The notes below the pieces were generated by a model. It ran no database searches. It saw nothing but the letters and a program-made list of their open reading frames with translations, and had not been told where the DNA came from. Both the position numbers and the translations under genes were made by a program. A stretch of DNA of 64,000 nt, from the NCBI RefSeq assembly GCF_050947875.1, contig NC_134569.1:34551277-34615276 (forward strand), in the 5' to 3' direction. The stretch's first letter is position 1, and each line of letters starts with the position of its first letter. Shown here in pieces: positions 34,411 to 44,985 of this stretch. This DNA is from Dermacentor variabilis (taxonomy: Eukaryota > Arthropoda > Arachnida > Ixodida > Ixodidae).

Positions 34411-34713
34411 TAGGTTTACTCCGACTTAACATAACAAATTAAAAGAAAAGGGTATAGACGCTTTGCCACCTATGCAGGTGGCATTTTCAGTATACACTGA
34501 CACAAATGAGGAGAGGTCCAGTCTACTGTAGCACGTCGGCGTGCAACACTAACCGTGACCCACTGACAGACCCTTACAAAATTAAGGACGTGTGGCACGA
34601 TTAGACCGGACCTCCCCTCATTAGTGTCAGTGTATACTGAAAATGCCAGCTGCATAGGTGGCAAAGCGTCTATACCCTTTTTTAATTTGTTATGTTAAGT
34701 CGGAGCAAACCTA
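34411..34713. mobile_element. Foldback MITE with about 105-bp arms
   Basis: The left arm starts TAGGTTTACTCCGACTTA and the right arm ends with its reverse complement, TAAGTCGGAGCAAACCTA. Similarity continues inward through 'CATAACAAATTAAAA', 'GGGTATAGACGCTTTGCCACC', 'CAGTATACACTGACAC' and 'GAGGTCC'. The unpaired centre is roughly 90 bases and no protein is encoded. Tips include TA, suggesting a Tc1/mariner-type target. The frame at 34470-34664 is an artefact of the arms. Confidence 0.9.
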
Positions 34714-34869
34714 CTTTCAAGCATGAATTTACCCCGCTTTTGGAACCTTTGTGCTCTCTGTTCGATGAAACACGACATTCTGTGTACTAAAGTTTCGCAG
34801 TACGGCATCCGTGGCTGCACACTTTGACCAATCCAAAGTTATACAAGCAATCGCTTTCAATTCGTCAGC

Positions 34870-35825
34870 CTTCAATACACATATTCTAACTTAGGTCTTA
34901 TAAAGTATGGAATTCCGCAGGGCTCAATTTCAGGCCCCTTTTAGGCTTTGATGACAGCAATCTCTTCATTCATGGCACTAACCTCTTAAATGTCATGCAT
35001 ACAGCAGACACGTTGCTGACAGAACTCTCCTTATGGCTCTCCGATAACCTCTCAACTCTTAATGTAGAGAAAACCAAATACACAACGTTCAGAGTTAGAA
35101 ATCGATCAATTTACAATAATTTAACATTGGTCTTTTCATGATCAATTGATTGAATGAGTGACCTCCTATAGGTTCTTGGGGGTACAATTCGAATAGCATT
35201 TAGGTTGGACAAAACATGTGACTAAATTGAAGACCGGTATATCGGAAATAATTGGCATGTTAAATCGATTAAAACCTTTGCTTATAATGTAGTTTAAGCG
35301 TCAACTATACTACGTGATGATATTCTCTCGGTTTTACTACTGCATATAATATGGGGTACCACAACTAAAGATGATCTAGAACAATTAGCGATGTATATTC
35401 TGCAATAGAGGCCTCTGCGTTACATTGAAAACTTAGGGCGGTATGATCACACAATTCCTAGCTCGTTACTAACATAATTTACACAATATTTATTATTTAT
35501 AATTTGCGCTTACCGATATTCATATTTAACGACCTCAAAAAAGAAAACGCGAGTGAATTTCTGGATTCCCATATTCACTCGAAGTGCCGCTACGATCTAA
35601 GACGGGGACCATATGTCTGGAAACGAATCAGAACTTGTTATATAGGGTCTGCAATCGCTTAATTATCGCATACCTGACTTCCTTAATACCAACCCAGAAA
35701 TTGTTGAACTGGCTTTGTCATGCAACACCTAATGTGCATACAAAAGAAAAGTGAGAAACGTTATCCTCTTAGTAGTTTAGCTTATGAGCTTATAATTTGC
35801 GTTTAATTTCTTTTATCTATACATT
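34870..35825 (+). pseudogene. Decayed CR1-like reverse transcriptase
   Basis: Broken frames give IKYGIPQGSISGPF (about 34905-34945), then directly DDSNLFIHG, as if the segment normally joining them (about 25-30 codons, including the first half of the A-D-D strand) were deleted. Next come LSLWLSDNLSTLNVEKTKY, FLGVQFE..LGWTKHVTKLK and a thumb with many stops (LPIFIFNDLKKENASEF). The order fits CR1/Jockey-type RTs. It runs up to the 5' LTR of the Gypsy element and probably served as part of its target. Confidence 0.75.
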
Positions 35826-35988
35826 TGTAGAGAAGGATTGGAACGCTGTAGTGGGTCGTCCTCTCCAGCACTTTCTGGTGGGTCGTCTTTATCAGCGCAT
35901 TTGATCGTGAATGCCGCTCGGGCTGGGAGTCCGTGACCTGATCTAACGATTGGTCCCCACACTCCGTTGACTAATAAACGACTTTACA
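35826..35988 (+). repeat. 5' LTR (163 bp)
   Basis: TG...CA boundaries. It aligns with the 3' LTR through GGGTCGTCCTCTCCAGC, GGGAGTCCGTG and CGTTGACTAATA, but has about 27 additional bases where TGGGTCGTC is repeated. Two bases after its end comes TGGTGGAAGGTGCTTCGG, which begins with TGG as primer-binding sites do. I could not match it to a tRNA. Confidence 0.85.
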
Positions 35989-36056
35989 AGTGGTGGAAGG
36001 TGCTTCGGCGTCTAGCGTCCATTCTGGAGCTTCGATCCCGTACACCACGCTCAACC

Positions 36057-37570
36057 ATGCCTAAAGACGCATCCCAGCAAAGTCCTCCTACTCCATATAA
36101 GCAAGTGCCTCCTCCGTCGATCATGTGCTCTGGTGTGCTTCGCCACAGGGACCGTGCCATTTTCAACTGCGCGGACTACATCGACATCCGAAACTGACTG
36201 ACGACATATCAGAGAGTAAGCGCCCACAACAAATGGGACGACCGCGCGAAATTGAGTAACGTGCTCTTCTATGTAGCGGGTGTGGCCAGTCTCTGGTACA
36301 ACAACCATGAGTCTGATTTTCCGACGTGTCCTCGTTTAAGACTGCCACATCGTGCATGCATCCACCGACAGGGACGCCACAGAGCGGCAGCGATCAAGCG
36401 CTGTTGGCGTCACCTGGTAGCATACCTACATATAGAGATGCGACCATGAATAAATGGGGACTGTGCGAGGGGTTCTTTGACTGTTCACTTGTCCTTCCTT
36501 CCATGTCGTCGGCCGACGTCTTCCGGCGCAATCCCCCTTGTACGACGGCGCCTCCGCCGCCGCCCGGGCCACCGTCTACGACATAACAAAGGCCTCTTTA
36601 GTGGCTGTGTGTTGTAGCCAGGCTGTGCGCAAGCTGCGTGCGCAATTGCATTTGCGAGGACGTGCGCAGCAACCGGGCGAATCATTTACCAGCTGCATTG
36701 AGGATGTTCTGTGCTTGTGTAAGAGAGTCAATGCGATGATGATGATGATGATGCTGAAATCCGACATGTCATGAAAGGGATAGAGAACGATGCTTTCAAC
36801 ATGCTTCATGCAAGGTATCCTGAGTCCGTCACCGACATCGTCACTCTATGCCAGAGCTACGAGGAGCTGTGCAGGCAGCGCTCGTTGACACTTTGCCCTT
36901 CATCGCGTGACGAACACATTGCTGGTTTGGCTACCATCTCCGACCAGTCAGCGCTGCTTGTAGAAATGCAAGCGTTTTTCCGGGAGGAAGTTGCACGCCA
37001 GCTCTCCTTGATGACCTTCGCTCAGCCGCCGCGTATACGACAGCCTGCCTGAATTTTATGCCTCCGCTACATCGCGCGATTGGGCAGGAAATCATCGAGG
37101 TCTTACCAGACCGGCGCCACCATTTTCCTGTGGCTGCACCACTCAGCTACGCTGAAGTCGTCGCGCGGACCCAACAACTCTCTTCAAATATGCCTCTCCG
37201 TTATGCCGACGTCGTGGCTAGGCCCGAACTGCAGCCAGCCATGCAGTCATATCAGCAGCCGCCGCATACTGCGCGTCCTGTGACATGGATGGGACCTGCC
37301 CCAGTGAACCGGTGGCGTACTCCTGACAACCGGCCCATATGCTTTGCGTGCGGCTACGCCGGTCACGTCGCAGTTTTTCGTAATCGTGTGCAGCCACCTA
37401 GTACCGGACCACCCATGGCAAGCCACCCGAACCATCTGTATAATGGCCAATCGTCGTCTATGTCGCTGACTTTGCGCCCGACGCCAACTGCCCACCGTTC
37501 GCCGTCTCCTCGCCGTCGCTCTCTGTCGCCGATGCGACCTCGCCCCGTCACTCAGGACGAGGAAAACTAA
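36057..37570 (+). pseudogene. Gypsy gag remnant
   Basis: A start at 36057 opens the frame MPKDASQQS, broken by a stop near 36196. Downstream pieces in different frames give VLFYVAGVASLWYNNHE, QQPGESFTSCIEDVLCLCKR, YPESVTDIVTLCQSYEELC and finally a 170-codon frame at 37058-37570. That frame has a zinc knuckle CFACGYAGHVAVF, a C-x2-C-x4-H-x4-C motif whose last Cys is Phe, and a basic serine/arginine-rich end. A GAT triplet run (36736-36753) encodes a string of Met inside the capsid part. Gag packages the element RNA; this copy cannot make the full protein. Confidence 0.8.
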
Positions 37571-37579
37571 TCGTCGCAG

Positions 37580-37960
37580 TCCAAGAGGCAAGGGCTGCGA
37601 CACCGTCGGAATGTCAAAGCCCTCAACGCAGTCCCTCGAGCCTAATCGAAGGGTTTGTTGACGGTGTTCGCTCATCTGCAATCGTAGACACAGGAGCCGC
37701 GGTATGTGTTATGGACGCTAAGCTTTGCCGTATACTTCGGAAGGTCATGACGCCCCTTTCTGGGCTGTCCCTCCGCACAGCCAGTGCTCATGATATTCAC
37801 CCCTTAGCGGCTTGCACTACTCGTGTTGTCATTGCCGACGTTCTATACTCCGTATAATTACGCCGTATCATCTTTTCCTCATGCTCGCATGACCTCATCT
37901 TAGCCTGGGATTTTCTCCGGCGTCGCAATGCCGTGATTTATTGCGCACACGCCGAAATAG
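37580..37960 (+). pseudogene. Gypsy aspartic protease remnant
   Basis: SSAIVDTGAAVCVM carries the retroviral-type DTG active-site triad (37687-37695). A later piece reads DLILAWDFLRRRNAVI, equivalent to the I-L-G-x-D-F-L motif near the protease C-terminus. A stop interrupts near 37856. Confidence 0.75.
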
Positions 37961-38559
37961 AACTCTCGCCGTTGTCAGACTTGATGCTGGCCGACAGTCC
38001 TTCGGTTTCGAACAAGCTGCTCGTCAAAGCCGACACCGCAGTCCCTCCGAACTTGTAAACGGTTATGTCAGTCTATTTCAGAAGCCTCTCCGACACCTGT
38101 GCACTACTTTCTCCATCCGACCGCTTTGGCACCTGAAAAGGTCTCCTGCTACCTTTTGCGACCGTAGTAGTCACTGAGGGATCCAGCGCTATCTTTGTTA
38201 GCAACCCGTCCCCATGCACTGTGATGCTTTTGCGAGGGGTATGTTTTGGCAGCGTGGAAGCCATTGGAGCCGCGCAAGTTATGGACGCGCCCGATGACAC
38301 GCACTGCGCCAGTTACTGTACGGTCAGTGCTATTTCTACGTCTGGTCCGTCACCCTGTGATATATATGGTTTCTCCACTGCTGATAAACGTATGCCGGCC
38401 CACTGTTCCCAGCTTTCGTGCCAGTTTTAAGAATTTCGTTCTTCTTTCGACGTCGGGCAACCTTCCCTGGGCCGGACGTCCGCTGTTACGCATCGCGTTG
38501 ATACAGGCTCCCAACTGCTACTGCGGAAATGCCCTTATCTCCCGCAGAACGTCGTGTAA

Positions 38560-39290
38560 TTAACGAGCAAGTCGACGACATGCTTCGACGCTAAGTAATT
38601 CGACTTTCGAACTGTCCATGGGCACCAGCTATCGTCCTTCTTGCGAAAAAACACAGTTCTCTGCGGTTCTGTGTGGACTTTCGGCGCCTCAACAAGATTA
38701 CTCGCAAGGACATTTACCCGATACCGCGAATTGACGACGCCATTGACAGCCTACAAGTAGCAGACTTATTTTCTTCTCTCGATCTGCGCTGAGGGTATTG
38801 GCTATTACCCATGGCAGACGACGATCGACCGACGACCGTTTTTGCCACGCGCGGTGGCTTGTACGAATTAAACGTCATGCCATTTGGACTTTGTAATGCG
38901 CCCGCAGCTTTTGAGCGCATGATGGATACCATTGTGCGCAACTTGAAATCGTAGACATGCTTGGGCTACCTTGACGACGTCGTTGTTTTAGCTCCGGAAT
39001 TCCCAGGCGCCTTCAACGCATCCGGCGTGTTTTGACGCGCTTGCGAAACGCCGGCCTACAACTAAATTGGAAGAAGTGCCAATTTGCAGCGCGGCAGCTA
39101 ACCATACTCGGTTACGTTATCTTAAAGGATGGAATTTTCCGCGATCCAGTCAAACTTCGGGTCGTTGCCGAATTCCACACACCTATATCCGTCAAAGACC
39201 TGCGCTGTTTTGTAGGTCTGTATCCTACTTTATACGCTTCATCCGAAACTTCGCTACCATCATATCGACGCTGACGAAGCTCCTTGGAAG
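38560..39290 (+). pseudogene. Gypsy reverse transcriptase remnant
   Basis: Motifs in order: VINEQVDDML, RFCVDFRRLNKIT, YPIPRIDDAIDSL, FSSLDLR, TVFATRGGLYELNVMPFGLCNAPAAFERMM, and the catalytic YLDDVVVL (about 38967-38990). The connection domain follows ([19 protein letters not shown] at about 39068). In-frame stops occur near 38593, at 38790 (just after SLDLR) and at 38952 (just before YLDD). Confidence 0.85.
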
Positions 39291-39650
39291 CAGCGGGTCC
39301 CTGACTTTGCGGTCGTCAGAGTGCGACGAGGCGTACGCAATCCTGCGCCGTTTGCTGATGTCACCTCCAATTTTGCGTTACTACGAGCCGACGGTTCCTA
39401 CAGAAGTGCACACTGACGCCAGCAGTGTTGGCCTTGGCGCAGTCCTTGCGCAACGCAACCATGGGTTTTCGAATACATTGTAGCTTATGCAAGTCGCACG
39501 CTTACGAAAGCGGAGAGTAACTACACCGTGAGAGAAAAAGAATGTTTGGCGATCATCTGGGCTCTTAATAAATTCCGGCCATACTTGTATGACCGCCCAT
39601 TTAACGTCGTCACAGGACACCACGCACTTTGTTGGTTGTCGCCACTGAGT
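39291..39650 (+). pseudogene. Gypsy RNase H remnant
   Basis: Reads [17 protein letters not shown], the first catalytic Asp of retroelement RNase H, and after a frame break [20 protein letters not shown] with the catalytic Glu. Then [12 protein letters not shown], where the usual T-D-H-x-A-L-x-W-L has Gly in place of Asp, so the third acidic residue is lost. Confidence 0.8.
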
Positions 39651-40049
39651 CTTCAGGCTGCCTTGCCCTTTGGTAAATTCGCCTGCAGGACTGCGATATT
39701 CGCGTGCTCTACTGTAGGGGCCGCCAGCACTCTGACGCCCACGCCTCTTGCGCTCTCCGTTGCCCGAAGACAGTGCCGCTGCCGTTTCTTCCATCCCAGC
39801 CTGCCGCTTCTTCCATCGACATTCGCACCCTCGCTTCCGAACACCGCAAGGACCACTCGATCGTGTCACTGATAGACGCTTTCTGATCCATCGGCTCAAC
39901 CAACCACTCGAGCATTACGTCGTCAAGCCCACCATTTCGCCATTCGCGATGACCTACTACACCGGCGCAATTACACTGCCAATGGGCGCTAGTTGTTGCT
40001 AGGAGTACCCCGCAGTCTGCGTTCTGAAATATGCGCGTCATTCCACTCT

Positions 40050-40990
40050 TACCCACCGTGTGCACACTAGAGATTATTCAAAACTTACCCGCGCAGTCGA
40101 TAGCGGTACTACTGGCGCGGGATGTACAGCTACGTTCAGAAGTTCGTTCGCTCGTGCACTGGTTGTCAGCGCCGCAAACCTTCACCGCGCCTCTCGCCAG
40201 CCGGTCTACAACCACTACCTTGCCCTACCTGGCCGTTCGGGCGCGTCGGCATCGATTTGTATGGGCCACTTCCCCTGACATCTGTTGTAACCGCTGGGCC
40301 ATCGTGGCTGTTGACCACGTCACGCGATACGCCGAAACTACCCCTCTCCCAGCGGCTACAGCACGCGATGTTGCCTCCTTTCTGCTTAACCGATTCGTAC
40401 TGCGTCATGGTCAACCACAGGAGTTGCTCAGCAATCCCGGACGTGTCTTCTAGTCGGTAGTAGTCGAAGCCATCCTCGAAGAGTGCCATGTTTTGAAGCA
40501 CCACTGGCTTTTGACCCTTTTTCTTATTGTACGGCAGGTACCACCGCACACAATCGACGCAATCATTCCGTACAAGCCGGATGCGCCGGATCTGAGTTTG
40601 CGCCTACAGTTCTGCCACAGCAAGACGTGTCGAAGAGTGTCGCAATCTCGCACGGGCCTTTACTTCAAATGACCAAGAGTGCCAGAACAGCGTTCGTGAT
40701 GACACCACTTTGCGCCTACGTTCTCCGCTGGCGCACTTGTGTGGCTCTCGGTCCCTTCCACTGCACCTTGGCTCTCGTCGAAACTACTGCCCAAGTATGA
40801 AGGCCCTTACCGCGTCGTCGAACGCACATCTCCGTTAAACTACGTGATCGAGCCCGTTGATCGGTCTTCGGACATGCGCCGCCGTGGGCGAGGCATTGTC
40901 AACGTCAACCGCCTCAAGACCTACTATGAATCCCCCATTGTGACAAGCTTTTGGGTCGCCGGGTGGCTCCCTTTTCGTTCCCTGGGGTAA
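40050..40990 (+). pseudogene. Gypsy integrase remnant with internal deletion
   Basis: The zinc-binding end keeps FVRSCTGCQRRK (C-x2-C). The catalytic core starts GRVGIDLYGPLP with the first Asp, then WAIVAVDHVTRYAETTPL and FVLRHGQPQELLSNPGRVF, where the second catalytic Asp is Asn. The core breaks near 40505 and jumps to material resembling the later linker (TIDAIIPYKPDAPDL), so the segment with the catalytic Glu is missing. The C-terminal part is readable: LLPKYEGPYRVVERTSP and VNVNRLKTYYES. Confidence 0.8.
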
Positions 40991-40991
40991 T

Positions 40992-41127
40992 TGTAGAGAA
41001 GTATTGGGAACAATATATTGGGTCGTCCTCTCCAGCGCATTTGCTCGGGAATGTCGCTCGTACTGGGAGTCCGTGCCCTGCTCTAACGGTCGGTTCCAAA
41101 CGTCGTTGACTAATACATGCCTTTACA
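40992..41127 (+). repeat. 3' LTR (136 bp)
   Basis: Begins TGTAGAGAAGTATTGGGAAC and ends CTTTACA. It aligns with the 5' LTR with scattered substitutions and lacks the internal 27-base duplication seen there. Confidence 0.85.
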
Positions 41128-43069
41128 CATGGAACACCTGTTTAATGCTTACAACGCAGTGCGCTCTAATATTTTTCATAACAGCTTTATCTTCTATATT
41201 CCTAATTAAATTTGTATTGATGAGGTCTTTTGCGTAAAGTGTAATATGAAACTTTTGTCATGTGATTTCTTTCTCGCTCTCTTCCCCTTTCTTCGTTTCT
41301 TTGTTTCCTTTTTTTTCTTTTTTTCTTCTTTAATTAACGTGACTGATGTATTTGCGCGCTGTTTGCTACTGTTTCCAAAATACGGGATCGAGGTCTCACC
41401 AGGCGACGTATCGCCTTTAACCTCAACTCCCGGCGGAAGTATCATGATGGAAATGATTAATGCTGTGAACGTCATCTACTATTTTGTCTGAAGCAAGTAC
41501 TTATTCACCCACTAATTGCAACGTTAAACTACGGACAAAGCTGTTGGGAGCGGCGTGCCTGCTATTCACAGCAATTCCTGCGACAACCACTGGTAGTGTT
41601 TCCAAAGTCATGTGTAATGTACAAAGTGCGCATAACAAGCACGTAGTTATGACGTTTAAATTGTGATGTGACTTTGGATATGGGTTACAGACAGGAGAAG
41701 ACTATGATGGTACATACGCTGAATACTTTATTAGTCGGGTCTATAGCGTGTATTGAAGAATATCTTAAGCGCGTAATGTTGCGACTAACGCTGATGGTTA
41801 TATAATGACCTAGTGTTGGTAACTGCGTTGATACTTGCTGTTACTATTACACGTAGAATGCGTATTACACATTTAATTAGAAAGCGAAGGGGAAACAGCA
41901 AAATTAGAAAGGAAGGGGTAGGATGCAGTTAGCTAATACTAAACAGCATTTACTGTTCTGGCCTTGTAAGGTGTGACGCCGGGCTAGTTGGTGTTCCATG
42001 ATGATATAACCGGAGCGAGAGTTGACGCAGAACACAAAAAGAAGTGACAAGGACAAGCGCTACTATCCTAGAAGAAGCAGCACTCGCTTGTTAGCGCCTT
42101 GATTCCTTCAGAATGGTGAACGTAGTAAAACATTCAGTAGAAAAGGCGAATAGGGTCAGACGTTATCTATAACTCGCTTAGAAGGCGTTCTTAAGGCATT
42201 CAAGCAGAAATCAGCTCCTCACTCCTCCTATGAAAAAAATTTTTCGTGTCGAATACATCCCTCTAATTGCTCTAATTAGGATGCGCTGCGCTCACATGTT
42301 CTGCGTACACAGATGCGCAACAAATTGAAGAGCGCCGGAGAGAGCATGACTGCCTAACGAAACTAGCTCCAAATGTTTGTTCTCTTTCTTCTTCTTTTTA
42401 GGAAGTGTTAGGAATGCCACAACGGCACGCCTCACACTGTAATACGCTGCGCAAATGGGCACTCGGTAGCTTCTTTTTTTCCTCACCGTGCGACTAACCC
42501 TTCGGTATATGCTAGTCTGGTATTTTACAGCAGCCAGACAAGCTCATAAAGGGCCCAAAATAAACGGGACTTGCTTGCAAATCGCAGTTCTTCGGCGAGG
42601 CGGGAATGGATCCTCATTTGCATATACCCAGCCATCTGGCAAAGAGAGATACTCTTGAGAACGAAGGGGTGGCTATTAATGTTCTCGGGGTATGCATTCC
42701 CAGCTGCCTTCAGTGGCCTCTTACTTGAATAAAAAGGAAAAAGAAAAATGAACAACGTGATATTTTGGGAAGGAAACCTAGAATGGCCCTGTTAGGCACG
42801 CTACAGGAACTGCGTTTGTGTTCGCTAGTTGAGTGCCAAAAATACAGTGCCGAAATGGCCGAGAACCAAGACTCTCTTATTGTTCAGTAGGCTCGCACCG
42901 TGTACTGGCGTCGATGGGGCACTTCATAGACTGAAAAGGTAGCGTATTTTGCCACGGTCCTTTCTACAGCAAGCGGCGCAGTTGCACATCTCAACAAGAG
43001 GTTACCTTGTTCCATTTATGTACCGTGTTTCCCCTAATTTAAGCGCCCTCTGGATCTAATAAACCGGTG

Positions 43070-43072
<3 letters not shown>
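41128..43072. other. No recognised gene
   Basis: A pyrimidine-rich tract lies at about 41270-41335. The words GACGCAGAACACAAAAAGAAG...GACAAGGACAAGCGCTAC (42003-42063) look like half of a palindromic mini-element of the kind at 27563. No coding motif. Confidence 0.4.

Positions 43073-43104
<32 letters not shown>
43073..43104. repeat. (AT)n microsatellite
   Basis: Pure alternating AT run abutting the left end of the third tRNA-headed repeat. Confidence 0.95.
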
Positions 43105-43108
<4 letters not shown>

Positions 43109-43567
43109 ATATCATAGGAAGCCAACAAACACTGACACCAAGGACAACATAGGGGAAATTACTTGTGCTTAATAAATGAAATAAAGAAACGATAAACTAA
43201 TGGAAATTAAAGTGGATGAAAAAACAACTTGCCGCCGGTGGGAACCGAACCCACAACCTTCGCATTTCGCGTGCGATGCTCTACCAATTGAGCTACCGCG
43301 GCGTCGTTTTCCCATCCACTTTTCTTGGGTATTTTATGTGTCCTAGTAGAACCCTGGGAGTGTTAGCCAGTGCCACCACTCACAGACCTTGGCGGCGGAC
43401 GTGGAACGTCTTTTTTGCCGCAGGCGTCACGAGAACGTGATCCTTTAGGGTGAAGGCAACTGGTCAATGAACCCACATATGCTACCTGAAGGCATCAATG
43501 TTGCCGGATTCGAGACCCTCGTTATGTAATGAACGAGAAGAAAGGGGGTTAACCGAGGGGCCCGATT
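43105..43567 (-). repeat. tRNA-headed SINE-like repeat, copy 3
   Basis: It has the same block order as 113-582 and better conservation. The head is on the minus strand. The right end runs into a perfect palindrome and then a second (AT)n tract. The plus frame at 43216-43440 reads across the tRNA-like head and is not a gene. Confidence 0.8.
43231..43302 (-). tRNA. tRNA-like head (pseudo-tRNA) of the SINE
   Basis: Exactly 72 nt fit a cloverleaf: acceptor 7 bp with one mismatch (G6-G67), D stem GCTC/GAGC, anticodon stem TCGCA/TGCGA with a 7-base loop CGCGAAA, a 5-base variable loop and T stem GTGGG/CCCAC. Two near-universal positions are wrong: base 33 is G and not U, and the T loop reads TTCGGTT and not TTCRANN. 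The formal anticodon would be CGA (Ser), but the short variable arm does not suit a serine tRNA, and the 5' half looks more like a tRNA-Phe. It is therefore best read as a well-folded SINE promoter. Confidence 0.6.
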
Positions 43568-43601
43568 AATCGGGCCCCTCGGTTAACCCCCTTTCTTCTC
43601 G

Positions 43602-43606
<5 letters not shown>
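43529..43606. repeat. Perfect 78-bp palindrome
   Basis: The arms are 39 bases each with no mismatch and no spacer; the centre is CCCGATT|AATCGGG. The left arm is the normal end of the tRNA-headed repeat and the right arm is its exact reverse complement, followed at once by (AT)n. Such a structure forms by foldback synthesis in the cell or as a sequencing/assembly artefact. Confidence 0.95.

Positions 43607-43645
<39 letters not shown>
43605..43645. repeat. (AT)n microsatellite
   Basis: Alternating AT run immediately after the palindrome. Confidence 0.95.
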
Positions 43646-43648
<3 letters not shown>

Positions 43649-44026
43649 TTGCTCAGACTATTTGCAACACCTCCCATAGAGTCTGTACACACATCTTGGC
43701 ACCTTTCACAAGGGGTGTTCAATCAGGAAAAATAAATGAAGGGTATACGTGGCACCCCTTGGTTTCGGTGTTTTCACAACACCTTACAGTATTTTACATG
43801 GGATTTGCCCTGTGTGCCTGCTACAAAGATGCACATGTTCTGTTCACTCTGCGTGAATATATACTCGTGAGTGACAAGATTATTTCACAAATAATAAAAT
43901 CACAGTTACTATAAATTACTGTGCAGCGAGAAGATGGGTATCCCAAGGATGGAATCCCAAGGATGGAACCGTATATGACTCGATTCCATTCGAGACATCA
44001 CTCATTTCCGCTCTGTCATAGCTTGA

Positions 44027-44030
44027 TGAA

Positions 44031-44085
<55 letters not shown>

Positions 44086-44087
44086 AT
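44027..44087. repeat. (AAAT)n microsatellite
   Basis: About 15 tetranucleotide repeats. It resembles the AAATA tail of the LINE at 21000-21020, so it may mark the 3' end of a truncated plus-strand LINE whose UTR precedes it. Confidence 0.9.
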
Positions 44088-44370
44088 GTTTCTAATGAAG
44101 ATATCGTGAAGAAGGCCAGGGCGAAGCTATACGCTATAAAAGAAAAGCTACAAGCTAAAAGATTTAAGGCTCACCCATCATTATAGTTTGTTCAGAAAGC
44201 TTGTAGCTTTCTGTGTTGCAAGGATACAGATCGTGCTTTATTGGTCCTTCCACACCATAAATGCGTAATGTGTTGATCACAGTGTTTGTATATTTCTCGC
44301 GTACAATATTACGCTTTATAGAGCTAGATGGAACGACCCTGATACAACAAACGCCATCTAAGGAAAAAAC

Positions 44371-44775
44371 TCAAGCGGACGCTATAGATGTGGCGCCATG
44401 TATACGGACATGACCAAGAGCCCCGCTTCGACAAAATGCAAAACGCTCGTTTCTGCCTCTGCACCGAAGCAGTCTCCTAGCTGGACTGGTCATAATTGAC
44501 GTCCTGGCTTGGCGCATATGCATGACGTCGGCGACAACGCTGTCGAGTCGCTGAGCGGGGCGCACGAACGAGTTTGCAGTGATTTGCCTCTTGTCATATG
44601 GCCTCACCCATGTCTGCGTGAGGCAAAGTATGTCACCGCTTTTGACGTTCACATAGTACGCCACGTGGCCCATGTGTTTCGGCAGAGAAGGTACGTTGAG
44701 ACATGCGACGAGGCATGCTGTGCGATCCGCCATGTGCCTGCGCAGAATTACTGTATATGCTACTATTCGCAGCAT
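44371..44775 (-). pseudogene. LINE endonuclease N-terminal fragment (tentative)
   Basis: The minus strand reads LNVPSLPKHMGHVAYYVNV, then GDILCLTQTWVRP. This fits the start of APE-type endonucleases: (L)N-V-R-S-L at the first strand, then D-I-L-C-L-x-E-T-W with the catalytic Glu. Here Glu is Gln. The rest (ADVMHMRQARTSIM) is not diagnostic. The 243-codon plus frame 44509-45240 across it is a shadow on the other strand. Confidence 0.45.
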
Positions 44776-44910
44776 ATACCAAAGCTACCAAAGGTAGCAT
44801 ATACAATAACTCTAAGCTTGCATTGCGCCATGCGCCATCAAATGAATCGCATGCCAGGCAGAGCCCGACTACGTGCACAGCCTGGAAGATATTCATTACT
44901 GCCGCCTTCT

Positions 44911-44985
44911 GCAACGATGGCGCAGTGGTTAGCGCACTCGGCTACGGAGCAGCAGTGTAGCGGTGGGGCAAAGGATGGAACCCTC
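44911..44985 (+). repeat. tRNA-like SINE head
   Basis: ATGGCGCAGTGGTTAGCGCAC is a good A box with D arm (GCGC/GCGC). A degenerate B-box-like GGATGGAACCC follows at the expected distance. The anticodon arm cannot be paired well. Confidence 0.45.

Larger units (their letters stand above)
35826..41127 (+). mobile_element. Ty3/Gypsy-type LTR retrotransposon, defective
   Basis: A 5.3 kb unit bounded by two related LTRs that begin TGTAGAGAAG and end TTTACA. Between them, in order, are gag with a zinc knuckle, protease (DTG), RT (YLDD), RNase H and integrase, the Ty3/Gypsy order. Every gene is broken by stops and frame changes, and integrase has an internal deletion. No env-like gene is seen. The 4 bases outside the LTRs (CATT and CATG) match at three positions, so any target duplication has decayed. 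There is no clear polypurine tract next to the 3' LTR. Confidence 0.9.

Noticed and set aside
34470..34664. Minus-strand small gene inside 34411-34713
   Set aside because: Entirely within the inverted arms and loop of a foldback element.
37247..37681. 144-codon minus-strand frame
   Set aside because: Antisense to the basic C-terminal part of the Gypsy gag.
39381..39899. 172-codon minus-strand frame
   Set aside because: It is a shadow of the Gypsy RNase H and integrase-linker region on the plus strand.
35826..41127. Endogenous retrovirus with envelope gene
   Set aside because: No env-like frame between integrase and the 3' LTR; the integrase C-terminus reaches almost to the LTR.
43231..43302. 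Functional tRNA gene
   Set aside because: The stems pair well, but U33 and the T-loop consensus are missing and the same head recurs within a dispersed repeat.
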